Part shown: positions 1-11,760 of the stretch, one piece after another
Layout of the letters: every line of letters starts with the position of its first letter
Position numbering within the stretch: the stretch's first letter is position 1
Source: Spisula solida
Lineage: Eukaryota > Mollusca > Bivalvia > Venerida > Mactridae
Reading direction: 5' to 3'
Assembly: GCA_947247005.1 (NCBI GenBank)
Contig: OX365949.1
Coordinates: 22,387,130 to 22,451,129 of the forward strand
DNA length: 64,000 nucleotides
Notes under the pieces: generated by a model
The model's input: only the letters and a program-made list of their open reading frames with translations
The model's database searches: none
What the model was told of the DNA's origin: nothing
Made by a program: the position numbers and the translations under genes

Positions 1-330
1 AGGCAGCCGGCTAGCTCAGTCGGTAGAGCATTTGCCCTGTAAGCGAAGGGTCCCGGGTTCGAGCACTGGTCTGGTTGCACAATTTTTCACCCTGTGACAT
101 TGGCCGCCCCAACATGACCCTGACTGTATTTCTCCGAGATCATGTTTACCTTGTTCTCTAGACCTGTCAGAAATTCGGGACGTCACAAACCTGTTCATAG
201 TAGATGGGTGAGTGAGTGTGTAGGCAGCCGGCTAGCTGAGTCGGTATAGCATTCGCCCTGTAACGGAAGGGTCCTGGGTTCGAGCACTGGTCTGGTTGCA
301 AATTCTTGTCGCCCTGTGACATTTATTATT
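1..330 (+). repeat. Tandem pair of tRNA-derived SINE copies
   Basis: Two direct copies begin at about 1 and 226. Each opens with a tRNA-like head holding an A-box-like segment (TAGCTCAGTCGGTAGAGCA in the first copy) and a B-box-like GGGTTCGAGCAC. Both continue with the same CTGGTCTGGTTGCA and CCCTGTGACAT segments. The anticodon stem does not pair cleanly, so these are SINE promoter heads and not working tRNA genes. The first copy is cut by the window edge or starts there, and the second decays after about 330. Confidence 0.7.
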
Positions 331-447
331 TTTGAAGACTTCCACCAGTATCACAACTGTCGGACATTTTTTATTAATTTTACCTTTTTGCTAGATTTGC
401 ACTTGATGTGGGACTCGATCTAACCCATGACCCCTGGTATACAATTA

Positions 448-566
448 TGCACCTATCAATGTTTTCCCCGGGGGGCGGGCTGACCCAGGGGAATTTGACA
501 TTTTTACTTTTTCCAAGTCTAAATTTCCACAATAGAGCACCCTGGGGGAAAACATTGATAGGTGCA
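448..566. mobile_element. Short MITE with 3-bp TTA target duplication (PIF/Harbinger-like)
   Basis: The element is 119 bp. Its terminal inverted repeats start TGCACCTATCAATG and pair perfectly over 22 bases, then imperfectly for a few more. TTA lies immediately outside both ends (445-447 and 567-569). A 3-bp TTA/TAA duplication is the habit of PIF/Harbinger elements, so the family is inferred from that alone. It has no coding capacity; open frames on both strands across it are by-products of the inverted repeat. Confidence 0.7.
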
Positions 567-683
567 TTAGTCAATAGCTCGGCCAACTGAGATAGCCCGG
601 CACCTATCTTGAGTCAATCTCCACATTCAATACACTGACTCCTACCCTTTCATTTCTTAGAGCTTTCCATTAAAGGAGGAAAA

Positions 684-760
684 AGTGCACCAGACATGGT
701 ACTCAAACCATAATCTCGGGTATACTAGCAGGATGCCTGGCATGGTCAGTCAACACAGTC
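684..760 (-). repeat. Degenerate tRNA-like SINE head
   Basis: Read on the minus strand, this stretch has a B-box-like GGTTTGAGTACC preceded by a degenerate anticodon-arm region. No clean cloverleaf forms. It is probably an old SINE head, supported only by the B-box resemblance. Confidence 0.35.
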
Positions 761-954
761 ACTACAGTCTTCTCCTTTGTTATGAATGTATTCACGCCTT
801 TTTATCAATTTTAAATTCTTGCAGTTATATATATAAAATATTATATCAAGTATGATTTTTTATTTATCTATTGCAACATGTTTATGGTACACTTTTGATT
901 GTTTCTAGCTATGATTGAGTTTGGGTGACCAAGTCTGTGTCAACAATTTTCTAG

Positions 955-1087
955 CAACACTGAATCTAAAGCCCATATGTAACAGTAACTTGAAGATAAT
1001 ACAAGAACAAGCTGGAGAGGCAATCAAATCATTTGCTGAAGAATCTGCCCACCAAGCGGCTCATGATGCTTTCCAGCAGGAAATGAG
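955..1087 (+). CDS. Internal exon 1 of a DnaQ-exonuclease-motif gene (partial)
   Basis: This exon is inferred from splice sites and an open frame. A pyrimidine-rich acceptor ending TTCTAG precedes 955, and AG|GTAATG follows 1087. It needs one upstream base to finish its first codon and leaves two bases over. It encodes about 43 residues, from TLNLKPICNSNLKII to HDAFQQEM, rich in Glu, Ala and Gln and likely helical. Its phase fits the exon at 1504 exactly. I do not recognise a domain here. The start codon and any upstream exons lie outside what I can identify, possibly beyond the left edge. Confidence 0.6.
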
Positions 1088-1199
1088 GTAATGTTAGCAT
1101 TTCAATCAGCCCTAATTTTTATCAATATACGGTAATCATGGTTATGGTAATTCTAAATAAATGACGCTAGTACCAACTTAATCTTCCACCAGGAAACAG

Positions 1200-1790
1200 C
1201 AAATTCTCCTAATGTGGAGGAAAATCAACATTGGTCAGATGTCAATTTTTTATTTCCTACACATGAGTTGGTAACGGTCCTGCATAATTTGTCTAAATTA
1301 TCCCCCTTTTTTCGACTTAGAAGCCCCAACCTCTACACAGCAGTGGGTAATGCTGTTGTTATGAAGCATTTTGTTTCAAATATATAATGATTGTACTATC
1401 CTAGCATAGCGCTGCGAATAGTGGAGGGCGCTGTTGGTGGACAGCTCTTGTTATGCTAAATACTGGTTATTCAGTAGTATGTTTATTTTATGTTGTTTCA
1501 GAGAATCGCACATGAAGAGTCATTAAAAGCAAAGGAATTGATGGAAGGGCCATTGGTTGAAGAACTTGGTGTATGTCCTCTTCCTGGTGAATCGCCTTCT
1601 CTAAAGTAATTGAATATAATTTAGTATGAACTTTAATTGTGTTTTTTTTGCTGTTGTTTCTTGATATCTTAGTTATATATGTCAAATGACTCTTAACAAG
1701 ATGTCTTTGACTGTATTGTTTACCCTTCCACAAGGCACTGACATCTCTTCCGCATGTGGAAGAAAATCCACATAATTGTCAAATTTTAAT
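1200..1790 (-). repeat. Fragments of the CACATGTG-tail SINE family
   Basis: Two places in these introns (about 1202-1240 and 1741-1789) resemble the tail of a SINE seen better at 23548 and 36215: GTGGAGGAAAATCAACATT, and GCATGTGGAAGAAAATCCAC with a following TTGTCAA. They are short and diverged. The exon at 1504-1605 sits between them. Confidence 0.45.
1504..1605 (+). CDS. Internal exon 2 of the same gene
   Basis: The acceptor is a tandem AG at TTTCAGAG. Only the second AG keeps the frame carried over from 1087; the first runs into a stop after seven codons. The donor is AAA|GTAATT. About 33 residues are encoded, including IAHEESLKAKELMEGPLV, again Glu/Lys-rich and helical. The exon is phase 2 at both ends and could be skipped without breaking the frame. 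Confidence 0.6.
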
Positions 1791-2247
1791 GAATAGTTTC
1801 CTGACTTGGTTAATACTGAACATATCGATTTTTTCAACGAGTTTAATAAATTCAATGTGGAAAGTCACAAATGTAATGTTCTTTTTATCACATGTTAGCC
1901 TTTTCCAGGCGAAACATAAAAAAGCTACTTATTTTTTACTATAATACACGCGCAACTTTGAAGATGTCGCATATCCTTTGAATGACGTCGCGTGATAGCT
2001 TAATTACACTAGTGTAGTATCAAAAATAAATAATGGCTTTTAGTATTACGCTACCGCGACGTCAAACATGTGATGATGTATAAATACTGTATAAGTCATC
2101 AATGATTCAATTTGTTACAAAGCCCAGTATTTCAAAACATTTTCGCAAGTACTGTACTTCATGTTAGTTAACATGCTATACCATCAGTACAAACTATAAA
2201 GTACAGTACATTTGAAGGTAGAAAAAATGCATCTTATTTTATTCTAG

Positions 2248-2394
2248 ATTACAAATGCAAGATATGCCAAGTGGTTGTGGTGAATCAGACTGGACAGATG
2301 TTAGTACTGATGGTGAGAATGAAAATGATACAGATAAACTTGACAATCTCATCCAGGCTCCAATATTTCCATCAGATGCTGCTGTTTCCCCTAG
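2248..2394 (+). CDS. Internal exon 3 of the same gene (acidic linker)
   Basis: The acceptor is TATTCTAG and the donor is AG|GTAAAA. The phase fits the exon at 1504. It encodes about 48 residues with an acidic, low-complexity stretch (SDWTDVSTDGENENDTD), which looks like a disordered linker. It ends with two bases of a codon. The next exon I can support, at 21771, needs one upstream base instead, so at least one exon in the following 19 kb is missing from this model. Confidence 0.6.
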
Positions 2395-2639
2395 GTAAAA
2401 AGATTTCTGGTTTACAATGTAAATTATGTTGATCATGTACGGTTTGAGATAGGGATCACATGCAGACATCATTTTGCATTTGAGAATATGAAATATATTT
2501 TATTTGATCATACATTGTATCTCATATTGATGTGATGAAATATATGGTATCAGTCAGCAGTATATGATGTATTCATAGATATTTATTTGTTTTAGTTGAT
2601 AATGAAATATGTATCTTATTATAAGTTATTGTAAAAGTA

Positions 2640-2800
2640 AAGGTCATCATGCTGCACAACTTCCCTGCCTCTAGCAGCCATGGCACATTGGCTTTTGACC
2701 CTCTCTGGTACCCATTTTACATAAAGGGGTCAAACCTGTGACTTCTATATGTTATGGCATGTGCATCTCAAATGTAGACCGCAATCTCCTTATAATTCTG
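2640..2800 (-). repeat. Probable tRNA-like SINE head
   Basis: On the minus strand, a B-box-like AGGTTTGACCCC lies about 40 bases after a region that could be a degenerate A box. It is directly upstream of the minisatellite arm at 2856. The structure is weak. Confidence 0.3.
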
Positions 2801-2855
2801 ATAAGCCAACCCTATAATGTATCTGTCATTGCGTGTACATGACAAATGTATATAC

Positions 2856-4465
2856 AAGCCGTTCCAGAATAAAAAAGGAAATTCCAGATGTCCTTTTTCT
2901 GGGGGAACACAAGTTGGGGGAACATTCCTCCATGATAGAGGAATGTTCCTACATGCCTACACAGTATGGAGGAATGTTCCCCCATGTCTAAACTATAGAA
3001 TAAAAAGATGGAGGAATGTTCCTACATGCTCACACTGTATGGAGAAATGTTCCTCTATGTCAATTCTACAGAATAAAAAGATGGAGGAATGTTCCCCCAT
3101 GTATATATTATAGAATAAAAAGATGGAGGAATGTTCCCCCATGTCTAAACTATAGAATAAAAAGATGGAGGAATGTTCCTACATGCTCACACAGTATGGA
3201 GAAATGTTCCTCTATGTCAATTCTACAGAATAATAAGATGGAGGAATGTTCCCCCATGTATATATTATAGAATAAAAAGATGGGGGAATGTTCCCCCATG
3301 TCCATATGGTAGAATAAAAAGATGGAGGAATGTTCCCCATGTATATATTATAGAATAAAAAGATGGAGGAATGTTCCCCCATGTCCATATGGTAGAATAA
3401 AAAGATGGAGGAATGTTCCCCCATGTATATATTATAGAATATAAAGATGGAGGAATGTTCCCCCATGTCTAAACTATAGAATAAAAAGATGGAGGAATGT
3501 TCCCCCATGTATATATTATAGAATAAAAAGATGGAGGAATGTTCCCCCATGTCTAAACTATAGAATAAAAAGATGGAGGAATGTTCCCCCATGTATATAT
3601 TATAGAATAAAAAGATGGAGGAATGTTCCTCCATGTATATATTATAGAATAAAAAGATGGAGGAATGTTCCTCCATGTCTATACTATAGAATGTAACAAT
3701 GGAGGAATGTTCCTCCATGTATATATTATAGAATAAAAAGATGGAGGAATGTTCCCCCATGTATATATTATAGAATAAAAAGATGGAGGAATGTTCCTCC
3801 ATGTCTATACTATAGAATGTAACAATGGAGGAATGTTCCCCCATGTCTAAACTATAGAATAAAAAGATGGAGGAATGTTCCCCCATGTCTATATTATAGA
3901 ATAAAAAGATGGAGGAATGTATCTCCATGTCTATACTATAGAATGTAACAATGGAGGAATGTTCCCCCATGTCTAAACTATAGAATAAAAAGATGGAGGA
4001 ATGTTCCCCCATGTATATATTATAGAACAAAAAGATGGAGGAATGTTCCTCTATGTATATATTATAGCACAAAAAGATGGAGGAATGTTCCCCCATGTAA
4101 ATAGTATAGTACAAAAGGATGGAGGAATGTTCCCCCATGTATATATTATAGAACAAAAAGATGGAGGAATGTTCCTCTATGTAAATATTATAGTACAAAA
4201 ACATGGAGGAATGTTCCCCCATGTAAATATTATAGTACAAAAAGATGGAGGAATGTTCCCCCATGTATATATTATAGAATGTAACGATGGAAGAATGTTC
4301 ATCTATGTCTATATTATAGAATAAAAAGATGGAGGAATGTTCCCCCATGTATATATTATAGAATAAAAACATGGAGGAATGTTCCTCCATGTATATACTG
4401 TAAAATAAAGGATGGAGGAATGTTCCCCCATGTCAATTCTATATAATAAAAGATGGAGGAATCAT
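2856..4465 (+). repeat. 42-bp minisatellite array, left arm of a giant inverted pair
   Basis: About 35 tandem units of 42 bp, each containing GGAGGAATGTTCCCCCATG followed by an AT-rich spacer with TATAGAATAAAAAG. The unit core is a near-perfect palindrome (CATGGAGGAA / TTCCTCCATG around TG). A unique leader at 2856-2917 opens the array. Early units carry a CCTACACAGTATGG variant and the last has a CATGTCAATTCTAT spacer. The same leader, early variants and last variant occur in reverse order and orientation at 22045-23450. Because the unit length divides by three, long open frames run through it on the minus strand. Confidence 0.95.
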
Positions 4466-7290
4466 CCTGCATTTTGATCGGTTGATAGAAATTAGCGCCA
4501 AAGCATGACTTCACGTCTGGTAAGAGCAAAATTTTAATGATTAACTTTTCATTGAACAGCCAAAATTTGGCGCTTCATTGGCTCATAATATTGGTTATAT
4601 TCTAACAATTGTTAGATTGTGGGAATAGACTGTACATTTACTAAGTATTTTAAACATCCTAAGTATCTAATTCCAACTTAGAGTACATGAAACATAAATG
4701 GTGTACATACCAATTTTCATTTATTCAATCATATCCCAATCTGTACTTTTGTATGAGAAACCTTTGTCTTCCATATGTATCCTTTTAATAAAGTTTTCAC
4801 ACAAATATTCTACTAGTATGTTAACCTTTTAAATATCTTGAAAAAGCAATGACCACAATGATGCTTGGATACCTGGGACTAGTTGCTTTGCCTGTCAAAC
4901 TTATCTCAAGATCTGACAGTAATTTATAGTCTGTACATGGGGGATGCTGCAGCTTAGGGAATAGTTGGCATGCATTATCTTTACGAGTTACTAATTTTCT
5001 CCTGCATTTAGCTGTTGTACAGTTTACCAGTTGACTGAGGAATTAACTCAGTGTCCAATAGTGTTGATAAAATAATCAAATCCAGTTCAAGTATATTTAA
5101 TTGTCTTTTATTGTACTCAATACATAAAAGTTTTATGATGTTCCTGTCTGTATGTTTCTACAGGGATTCTCCTTGATTTTTATAAATCCAATAAACATTT
5201 TTGCGAAGACAGGACCATTTTAGTTAGGCCCATGCCTTCAAATATTAATCCATTATTGTTACAATTCATTTTTCTCAATGAAATATATCGAATGATTTCT
5301 CTAATGCTACAGTCACAAAGCTTGTATGATTCCTTACTCGTACGTCAGAGTCCACAACTTTTGGAATCCTACTTTTGTACATTCGCAGCGTCTGGTCACA
5401 GCTCGAACGGATCACATACGATTATAGAGATGCAATCATATGATATCCGTACGGGGCTCGCAAGGATCCGGGCTGTACGTCGCACGGTGCTCTTTGGCCA
5501 ATTGGAGCTCTCAGATCACTTGTATGCTGTCTGTACAATGACCGTACGATGCCTGTACGATGTCTGAGAGACAAGAATTGATATGTTCGGCAATAAAGAC
5601 CCTTCGAGCTCCGTGTGAGTTCTCAAGGACAACGTAAAATTACAAGAGTATTGTACAAATTTTTTTACTCCTAGGGAGCTCGGTGAAAATGTTTCCATAT
5701 TACAGCTTATCCTGGTATAATCAAATTTTTGATATGAGCTAACGCATGTTATAAAGAAACAGTGATATTATAAATTAAAATGAAATGTCTCAGAAATCTA
5801 AACAAGTTTGAAGGTGGAACCAACAAGTGCTGATATGAAAAAATAAACATTTAGTGTCTCACGAAAAAACAGTGTTTGCCAATTTTAGCTAAAAAGGGTT
5901 CTTACAAGTGGAATTTTACTGACTTTAAAACGGATTTTCTGGAAAAAAATCAATTTCTATAAAGAATAAAAGTTGGTTATTACGGAGAGATTACAACAAT
6001 TAGTTTTCATCCATTATTTATGTTTCATACTTTTTAGCCAGTTTTACTAGTTAGTGAACCTTGTCCTTATATACATGGATATTTGAACTAACAATTAATA
6101 TTATTTTAATGAACTTTAACCTGCACAAACACAATACAATTCTTTGGAGAGCAGTAAAATTAATTTCTGGCAAGATCACAGCCTTGTGAGAGGCAGTCAA
6201 GAATATTAAATCACTGTCATGGTACTAATACATACCTGATAATTAACAGCTAATTTTACCTCATGCTGATAAGACTTGGGGAGAATATTTGCTCATCCAG
6301 GCAGTTATGCCATTATCCCTCAGGCTTGGTATTCATTATGTTTTTACAGATGGCTTTAGTGTTCTTGACCAATTTAAAATTACTGAAAAACTTATTTAAT
6401 GATTAATGGAATTATGTACATGTACTTTTCAAAAGAAGTCCAACAATTAACTGGTATTTACTCTACTAAACAGTCCATAGTCCAGTCTACAGTCGACAAC
6501 TCAGAGTTGAGTTGCTTCAAAATAATCTGTCCTATGGCATGTAATTTCAATGATCACCTAACTGGTCTCAGCAATTAACTGACCTAGCATTCAGTCAGTA
6601 ACTCCCATGGCACCAATTTAAAGCTAACATCTAGCTGTTGTTCATATAGTCAGAGCACAGTGATTATATTCTTACAGATTCAGACTTTTTCAGAGAATTT
6701 ATAATACAGTCCTACCATGGTGAATCAAAGCGCTGAAGGCACTAAATTTGTTTGGGTTTGAATAATGAAAATGTAAAAAATCTTCAGTCCTCAATAACAT
6801 GGCAATTCTCTTTTGTAACGTGCCGGACAGATAGACACTGAAAAAATCCCGTCAGTGAATAATAATAATAATAATGTCTAAAAACGAATCAGTTTTAAGT
6901 TTTGAATGGGGCAATCTAAAATAAAGTTTTAAAATTGCCTATGTTTAGTGTTTTTTGAGCATTTGGGACTAAATTTCTTAATTCAGTTGTAACCCCAGCG
7001 CTTTCAGACAAAGTCGGAGGGAGTGTAGTGATTCTGGGATTCCGGTCTGTGTACAGTACAGCTGGGTACAGGTTTTATCAAGTCTGAAATGCCATGTTAT
7101 TCGGTGAGTTGAGTGGTGGCTCTCTTCTAGTTTGGCTGTTGGACAGTGCGGTTGTGTGTGAAAGCGCAGAATAGGCAATAGACAGTAATTAGAGACTGAT
7201 AGACTAGTGTAGAGTATGTTTTCTTCACACGTGACACAATCGGTTCAATGCAATATTCATGAATCTCTGACCATTAGAGGGTGTTATTGC
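4466..7290. other. Intronic or intergenic AT-rich sequence, no supported gene
   Basis: I find no exon with a matching splice pair and phase here. A more GC-rich patch at about 5360-5580 has repeated TGTACGA/CGTACG words and an incidental open frame of 111 codons. A short AAT microsatellite lies near 6857-6875. The exon needed to link 2394 to 21771 could lie here unseen. Confidence 0.5.
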
Positions 7291-7299
7291 AAACTTTAA

Positions 7300-7905
7300 C
7301 AAGAGCCACGTTCACATGGCCAACCCAGCATAAATGTTTTTACTAATGGGTGTTTAATCAAACTTCAAAGGGAGATAATTTCAAAACTGGGCCATATAGA
7401 GTTATGGTTCTTAGTCATTGCACTTCTCCTAGTTGCCATCTATTCACCAACCAAGTTTCAAGTCAATACCTCAAATAGTTATAGTCTTATTATAGAGTTA
7501 TGCTCTGGATGAAATACTATTAAAAATTAAACAAGAGGAAATAATTTAAAAACTGGGTATTCTAGAGTAATGGTTCTTGGTCACTGCACTTCTCCTAGTT
7601 GCCGTCTATTCATATATTAAGTTTAAAGTCAATATCACAAATAGTATTAGAGTTATGCTCTGGACAAAAATCTATTTTAAAAAAACAAGGGCAGATAATT
7701 TCAAAAGTGAACCATATAGAGTTATGATTCTCTTTCGCTACACTTCTCGGAAGTTCTCCTAGTTGTCATCTATTCATATGTCAAGTTTCAAATCAATATC
7801 TTAAATAACTTTCAAGTTATGCCTGGACAAAATATCGGACAGAAGGACGGACGCATACAATTACTATTATCCCTTCGCCTTTTGCGGGGGATAATAATCA
7901 TGCAA
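7300..7905 (+). repeat. Mollusc-type interspersed repeat with three internal subunits
   Basis: Three diverged subunits spaced about 160 bases apart (near 7370, 7533 and 7690) share GATAATTTCAAAA, an AGAGTTATG word and CTTCTCCTAGTTG. The element ends with a GGACAGAAGGACGGACG run and a CTTTTGCGGGGGATAATAAT terminus. Such GGACAGACGGAC-ended repeats are common in bivalve genomes (general knowledge). It is non-coding. Confidence 0.65.
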
Positions 7906-9194
7906 AACATTGAACGATAATATGAACTAAGGCGCGGCCTTTAACGGAGAAGTTTTATGAATATTAATTAATTTAGATTCTATGTATCTACTATGTATGT
8001 GCAGCGTACATAAAGAAACCAGGGATTTTTCTGTTCATTTTGGGAAGGATCCTTAGTCTCTACATTTTGGGAAAAATATTGGTGTATTCCTGATTATGGA
8101 AAAAAAGTAGGGTATAACTTTTTTGGGAAAACTGCATGAAGACATTTTCAATCAGGAAGGGGCCTTTTATAGGCCTCTGTTATATATTAATGCGAAAAAC
8201 CCCTAAAACATGTATGCATATTAACTACATGTATTGAACGGTTGACAGGAATCAAAGTGCTGAAAGCCCTGAGGTTGTTCGATTGAATGCCATTCTGATC
8301 ACCTCGGCCTTTATGCATTGCGCAATATTTACCGGAGACAAACGGAAATGTTCGATCTTTCATGATTAGAATGAATAAGAATGCATGCAGAGAAAGTACA
8401 AGTGAAACAGTTTTCTGAGGCCAGATAATTAACTAGAAATGCTTAGGATGTGTTTTTCTGCAGTTAGGATGCTGATCGAATTTATACCGGTCACCGGGTG
8501 CACGTTTAAATTCATTAGTCAGAATAATTAGCCAAATAATTCAGATACGTGTAAAATCAGATACTACGGACAGGCGCATAAGCCTTGAAGTTGGTTCTTA
8601 TGGTTAGGGGTCCTCAGGATTGTGAAATTTGGGACTTTAATGCCTTTTTTTCCATATTATATTTCTGCTGTACAAATTAATGTTACTCATGTGCATACGT
8701 CCGTATTGCTGGCTACCCCACTGACTGATTAATCAAACCTAATAAACTATTATGTAACAGTTCATAAAGAGTAGTGCTCAATATTACAGATTTTCAACGT
8801 GTCGTAGAGTAACTAGAGAACTATTTTGCCGGTTTACATGCTTCCTTTGCATCGGCGAAAGATATGCAAATTTGCAATTGCTGGCTGACTGGTTTACTTT
8901 CCTTAATGTGGCACTGTCCATTTGTGGCATAGAAAAGAAGTTTCAGGCAGTAAAAATGGGTTGCAATTGTTGATATGTATTAAAACTAGTTGTTCTTTGA
9001 ACAACTTAAAACATTATATATATTGGTACAAATGTACCGGAAAGTGACTGTTTTTAGTCACAATATTTGTGACAAATACCGCGTGGAATATTATTGACAT
9101 TTTGACACTGTGACTATACAACACTAAAACAATGGAATGAAACTAATACAATCTGTGGGAATGTTAATAATGTAACATGGTTTGAAAAGTATGT

Positions 9195-9275
9195 AGATGG
9201 GCCAGGTCTCAAACCCAGTATCATCTGCTTAGAAAAGGCGAATGCTCAACTGAGCCTGTTATCTGGACACAGCTT
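9195..9275 (-). repeat. tRNA-like SINE head
   Basis: On the minus strand, an A-box-like GGCTCAGTTGAGCAT is followed by CGCCTTTTCTAAGCAG and a B-box-like GGGTTTGAGACC. The order and spacing match a tRNA-derived pol III promoter. No functional tRNA is claimed. The preceding 7906-9194 shows nothing I can annotate. Confidence 0.5.
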
Positions 9276-10079
9276 TCTTCCTTCAATATCAATAATTGAA
9301 TTCTAAACTGGCAGGCAGGGGATTTCTAAACTTTTTGGGATTATGATTTCCATTTATAATTATGGTTTTTATATTTGAAATTACACATGTATTGTACTTG
9401 TCTGTGAATACTTGTCTGTCTTGATCAGTAACTTGATTCAGTGGATACACCAGAGGCGTTGCGACTTGGGCGGCGAGTAAAGGCAAAACTTTATAAAAAT
9501 ATGCATGAGAATTTAAAATTTTGTAGCTGAAATATTGACTACCAATTGGAGCGGCAAAACGACGAATAAGGGTCAGTGGTTTCTAAAGACATGCATTCAA
9601 TGCCATGCATCGAAGGGTAGCGTTCGATAACGATACTCGTCAATGCAGTCGGTACATAAGCGAAGGATGAATTTAAAATATCTTATATTTGAATTGTATT
9701 TACAACAGCACCAAATGAATGTAATTCAGCAACTATATGCCTATAAGGCATAACTATTTGGTAATAATGATACCAAAAAATGACTAACATACACGGACGA
9801 TCCAAAAATTCATCCAACGGAATACATATATAAAGAACTGGAAATCGCCCCATTTATGCTCTGATTTCATAAAATTTCCTCATAAAAACGGAGGGGATAC
9901 CCCTCCCTGTCGCTCCAATATTCGGCAACCTGCGAAGAGCCTGTACACACCTAGTCCAAACCATGGGACCTAACTTGTAAAGACTATTGGACCTATTATC
10001 ACCTAACGTAATGAAACGTTTAGTTTAGAAACGTTTGGTCTCGGTTGGGACTACACACCTCAAGTTGGTTTGACTAGGC

Positions 10080-10160
10080 AAGATGCCATGTTGGCCATTG
10101 ACAATTTGCTTACAGAGCGATTACTGCATCGACTGAGCTATCAAGCCACTTGTTTAACAT
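10080..10160 (-). repeat. Degenerate SINE head related to the copies at 1 and 226
   Basis: On the minus strand it reads TAGCTCAGTCGATGCAG then CTCTGTAAGC, closely resembling the head at position 1 through the anticodon arm. The B box is lost. A nearby patch at about 10205-10290 holds a small hairpin of TAGTCGTCCGG words. Confidence 0.45.
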
Positions 10161-11436
10161 ATTGGACGCATACAGTTTAAGTAAATAAGTTTACACTACT
10201 GCGGCTCAGTTCAAAAAGGCAGTGGCTAGCCGTCTGGCCCCGGACGACTAGACAGCGAAATTAGTCGTCCGGCATCGGACGACTAGCAAACGCTATACGT
10301 GCATGTCGTTCTATTTCTATACATAAGGCATCCATAATTTCAGTTATTTTCTTGTGATAAGTATCACGTATGTTTCTACCTTGTTATAAACTACGAATTC
10401 GGCAAGACATGTTAGTGCATTTATCTGCATCCATTTTGTGACCGGCCGTGTATCTCTGTATATTGTCCGCCATATTGGAAAACAAAATATGCATGTTAAT
10501 TTGCCGAGGTGAGTGAATGAATGAGACGGCAAGCTTGTCAAGCTAGCCACCTACACAAGTTTTCCCTTAAATCCTATACACAGTACTACTATAATCTCAA
10601 AAAGATTGCTATCAAAAGCACAATACAGACATAACATTGTCAAAGGGTCATTTTGCATTTTTTTGGGGTCGAATAGTTGCGGGTACGACATGTTATTTGT
10701 ACTTACGAAACCTCTGACAGTCACACACGGCATCGGGTGTTGATTTTATTGTATAAGTACGTTAATTGTGAGTGATAAAGACGATTTTCCTTGCTTACCA
10801 AGTACTAGCGTCGTGTAATCGGAAAAAATCTCCTATAAAATTTCTTTTCTCGCAGCAACAAAATGGCGACAGTTTTTATCATGTATAAATGCCGGTCGGA
10901 CCGTTCAGATTAGGAACGAAGATGATACTCATACGCGCTATTTTTAATTAGACATATAGTTTATAGATAACTTGGATAACACAAATACTTGAAATGTTTT
11001 AAGAATATTGTATGGGTTTTTTCATAATCACTTTTTTTCAATTAAAAAATCGCATTGAAAAACGAACTACTTTTTACATACGTAGTACTTCGGGGAAAAT
11101 TTTAACCGCCGTGGCTTCATACGCTTAGAATCACTGCGCATTATAATTTTAATTTATTCATATTCTATTATTTATTTACCTTCTTTGAAATTTAACAACC
11201 TTGTTATGAGATTCAAAATCATCTGCATAGTTAACTCATATGAGAAAATATATTTTGATCACACAAAAGGCACATATATGGAACTACTTTGTCTTTAATT
11301 GAATTTTCCGGACTACTTTCGCTCAGATATTAAGGACTCGCTTTGAGATTGACTTCTGTTTTTGTTTGGGAAACCCAAACAAATAAAAACAGATCATGTT
11401 TGAAGATTAAACATGCCTTAACATAGTTAAACATAT

Positions 11437-11725
11437 TTTTTATGCCCCCGTATCGATAGATCGGGAGGCATATAGTGATTCACCTGTCCGTTCGTTCGTC
11501 CGTCCGTCCGTTCGTCCGGTTAACCCAAATTGACCGTTTCTTCTAGCATCATTATGGCTTGCTATACTTGCATGGATGTTGTATATGAACACTCTCCACA
11601 TGCCTGTATCACCTGACCCCATTTTGACCTTCACCTTGACCTAATTTTGGACTTAGACTTATTCATGGACAAGGCTTCCACAGGGGACATAAGCGTTTAT
11701 TGAACACAATCTTGTTTCAAACAGT
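11437..11725 (+). repeat. TATGCCCCC-type mollusc repeat, short copy
   Basis: It opens TATGCCCCCGTATCGATAG, has GGGAGGCATATAGTGATTC and a CGTTCGTCCGTC run. It ends with GGGACATAAGCGTTTATTG and a CAATCTTGTT terminus. The same family with more internal subunits lies at 35007-35795 and 48742-49362. There is no coding content. Confidence 0.75.
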
Positions 11726-11760
11726 GATCATGTTGGTTAACTGAATTATATCTTATAATT

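Noticed and set aside
380..590. Overlapping open frames of 60-68 codons on both strands
   Set aside because: They lie over the inverted repeats of the 448-566 MITE and mirror each other; there is no splice, start or family evidence.
2817..4390. Repeat-protein genes in the left 42-bp array
   Set aside because: Several frames on both strands are open only because 42 is a multiple of three. No start context, splice sites or non-repetitive domain supports a gene. The long frame is kept as a low-interest observation.
2856..4465. CRISPR array
   Set aside because: Units are contiguous 42-bp minisatellite repeats with no unique spacers, and the genome is eukaryotic.
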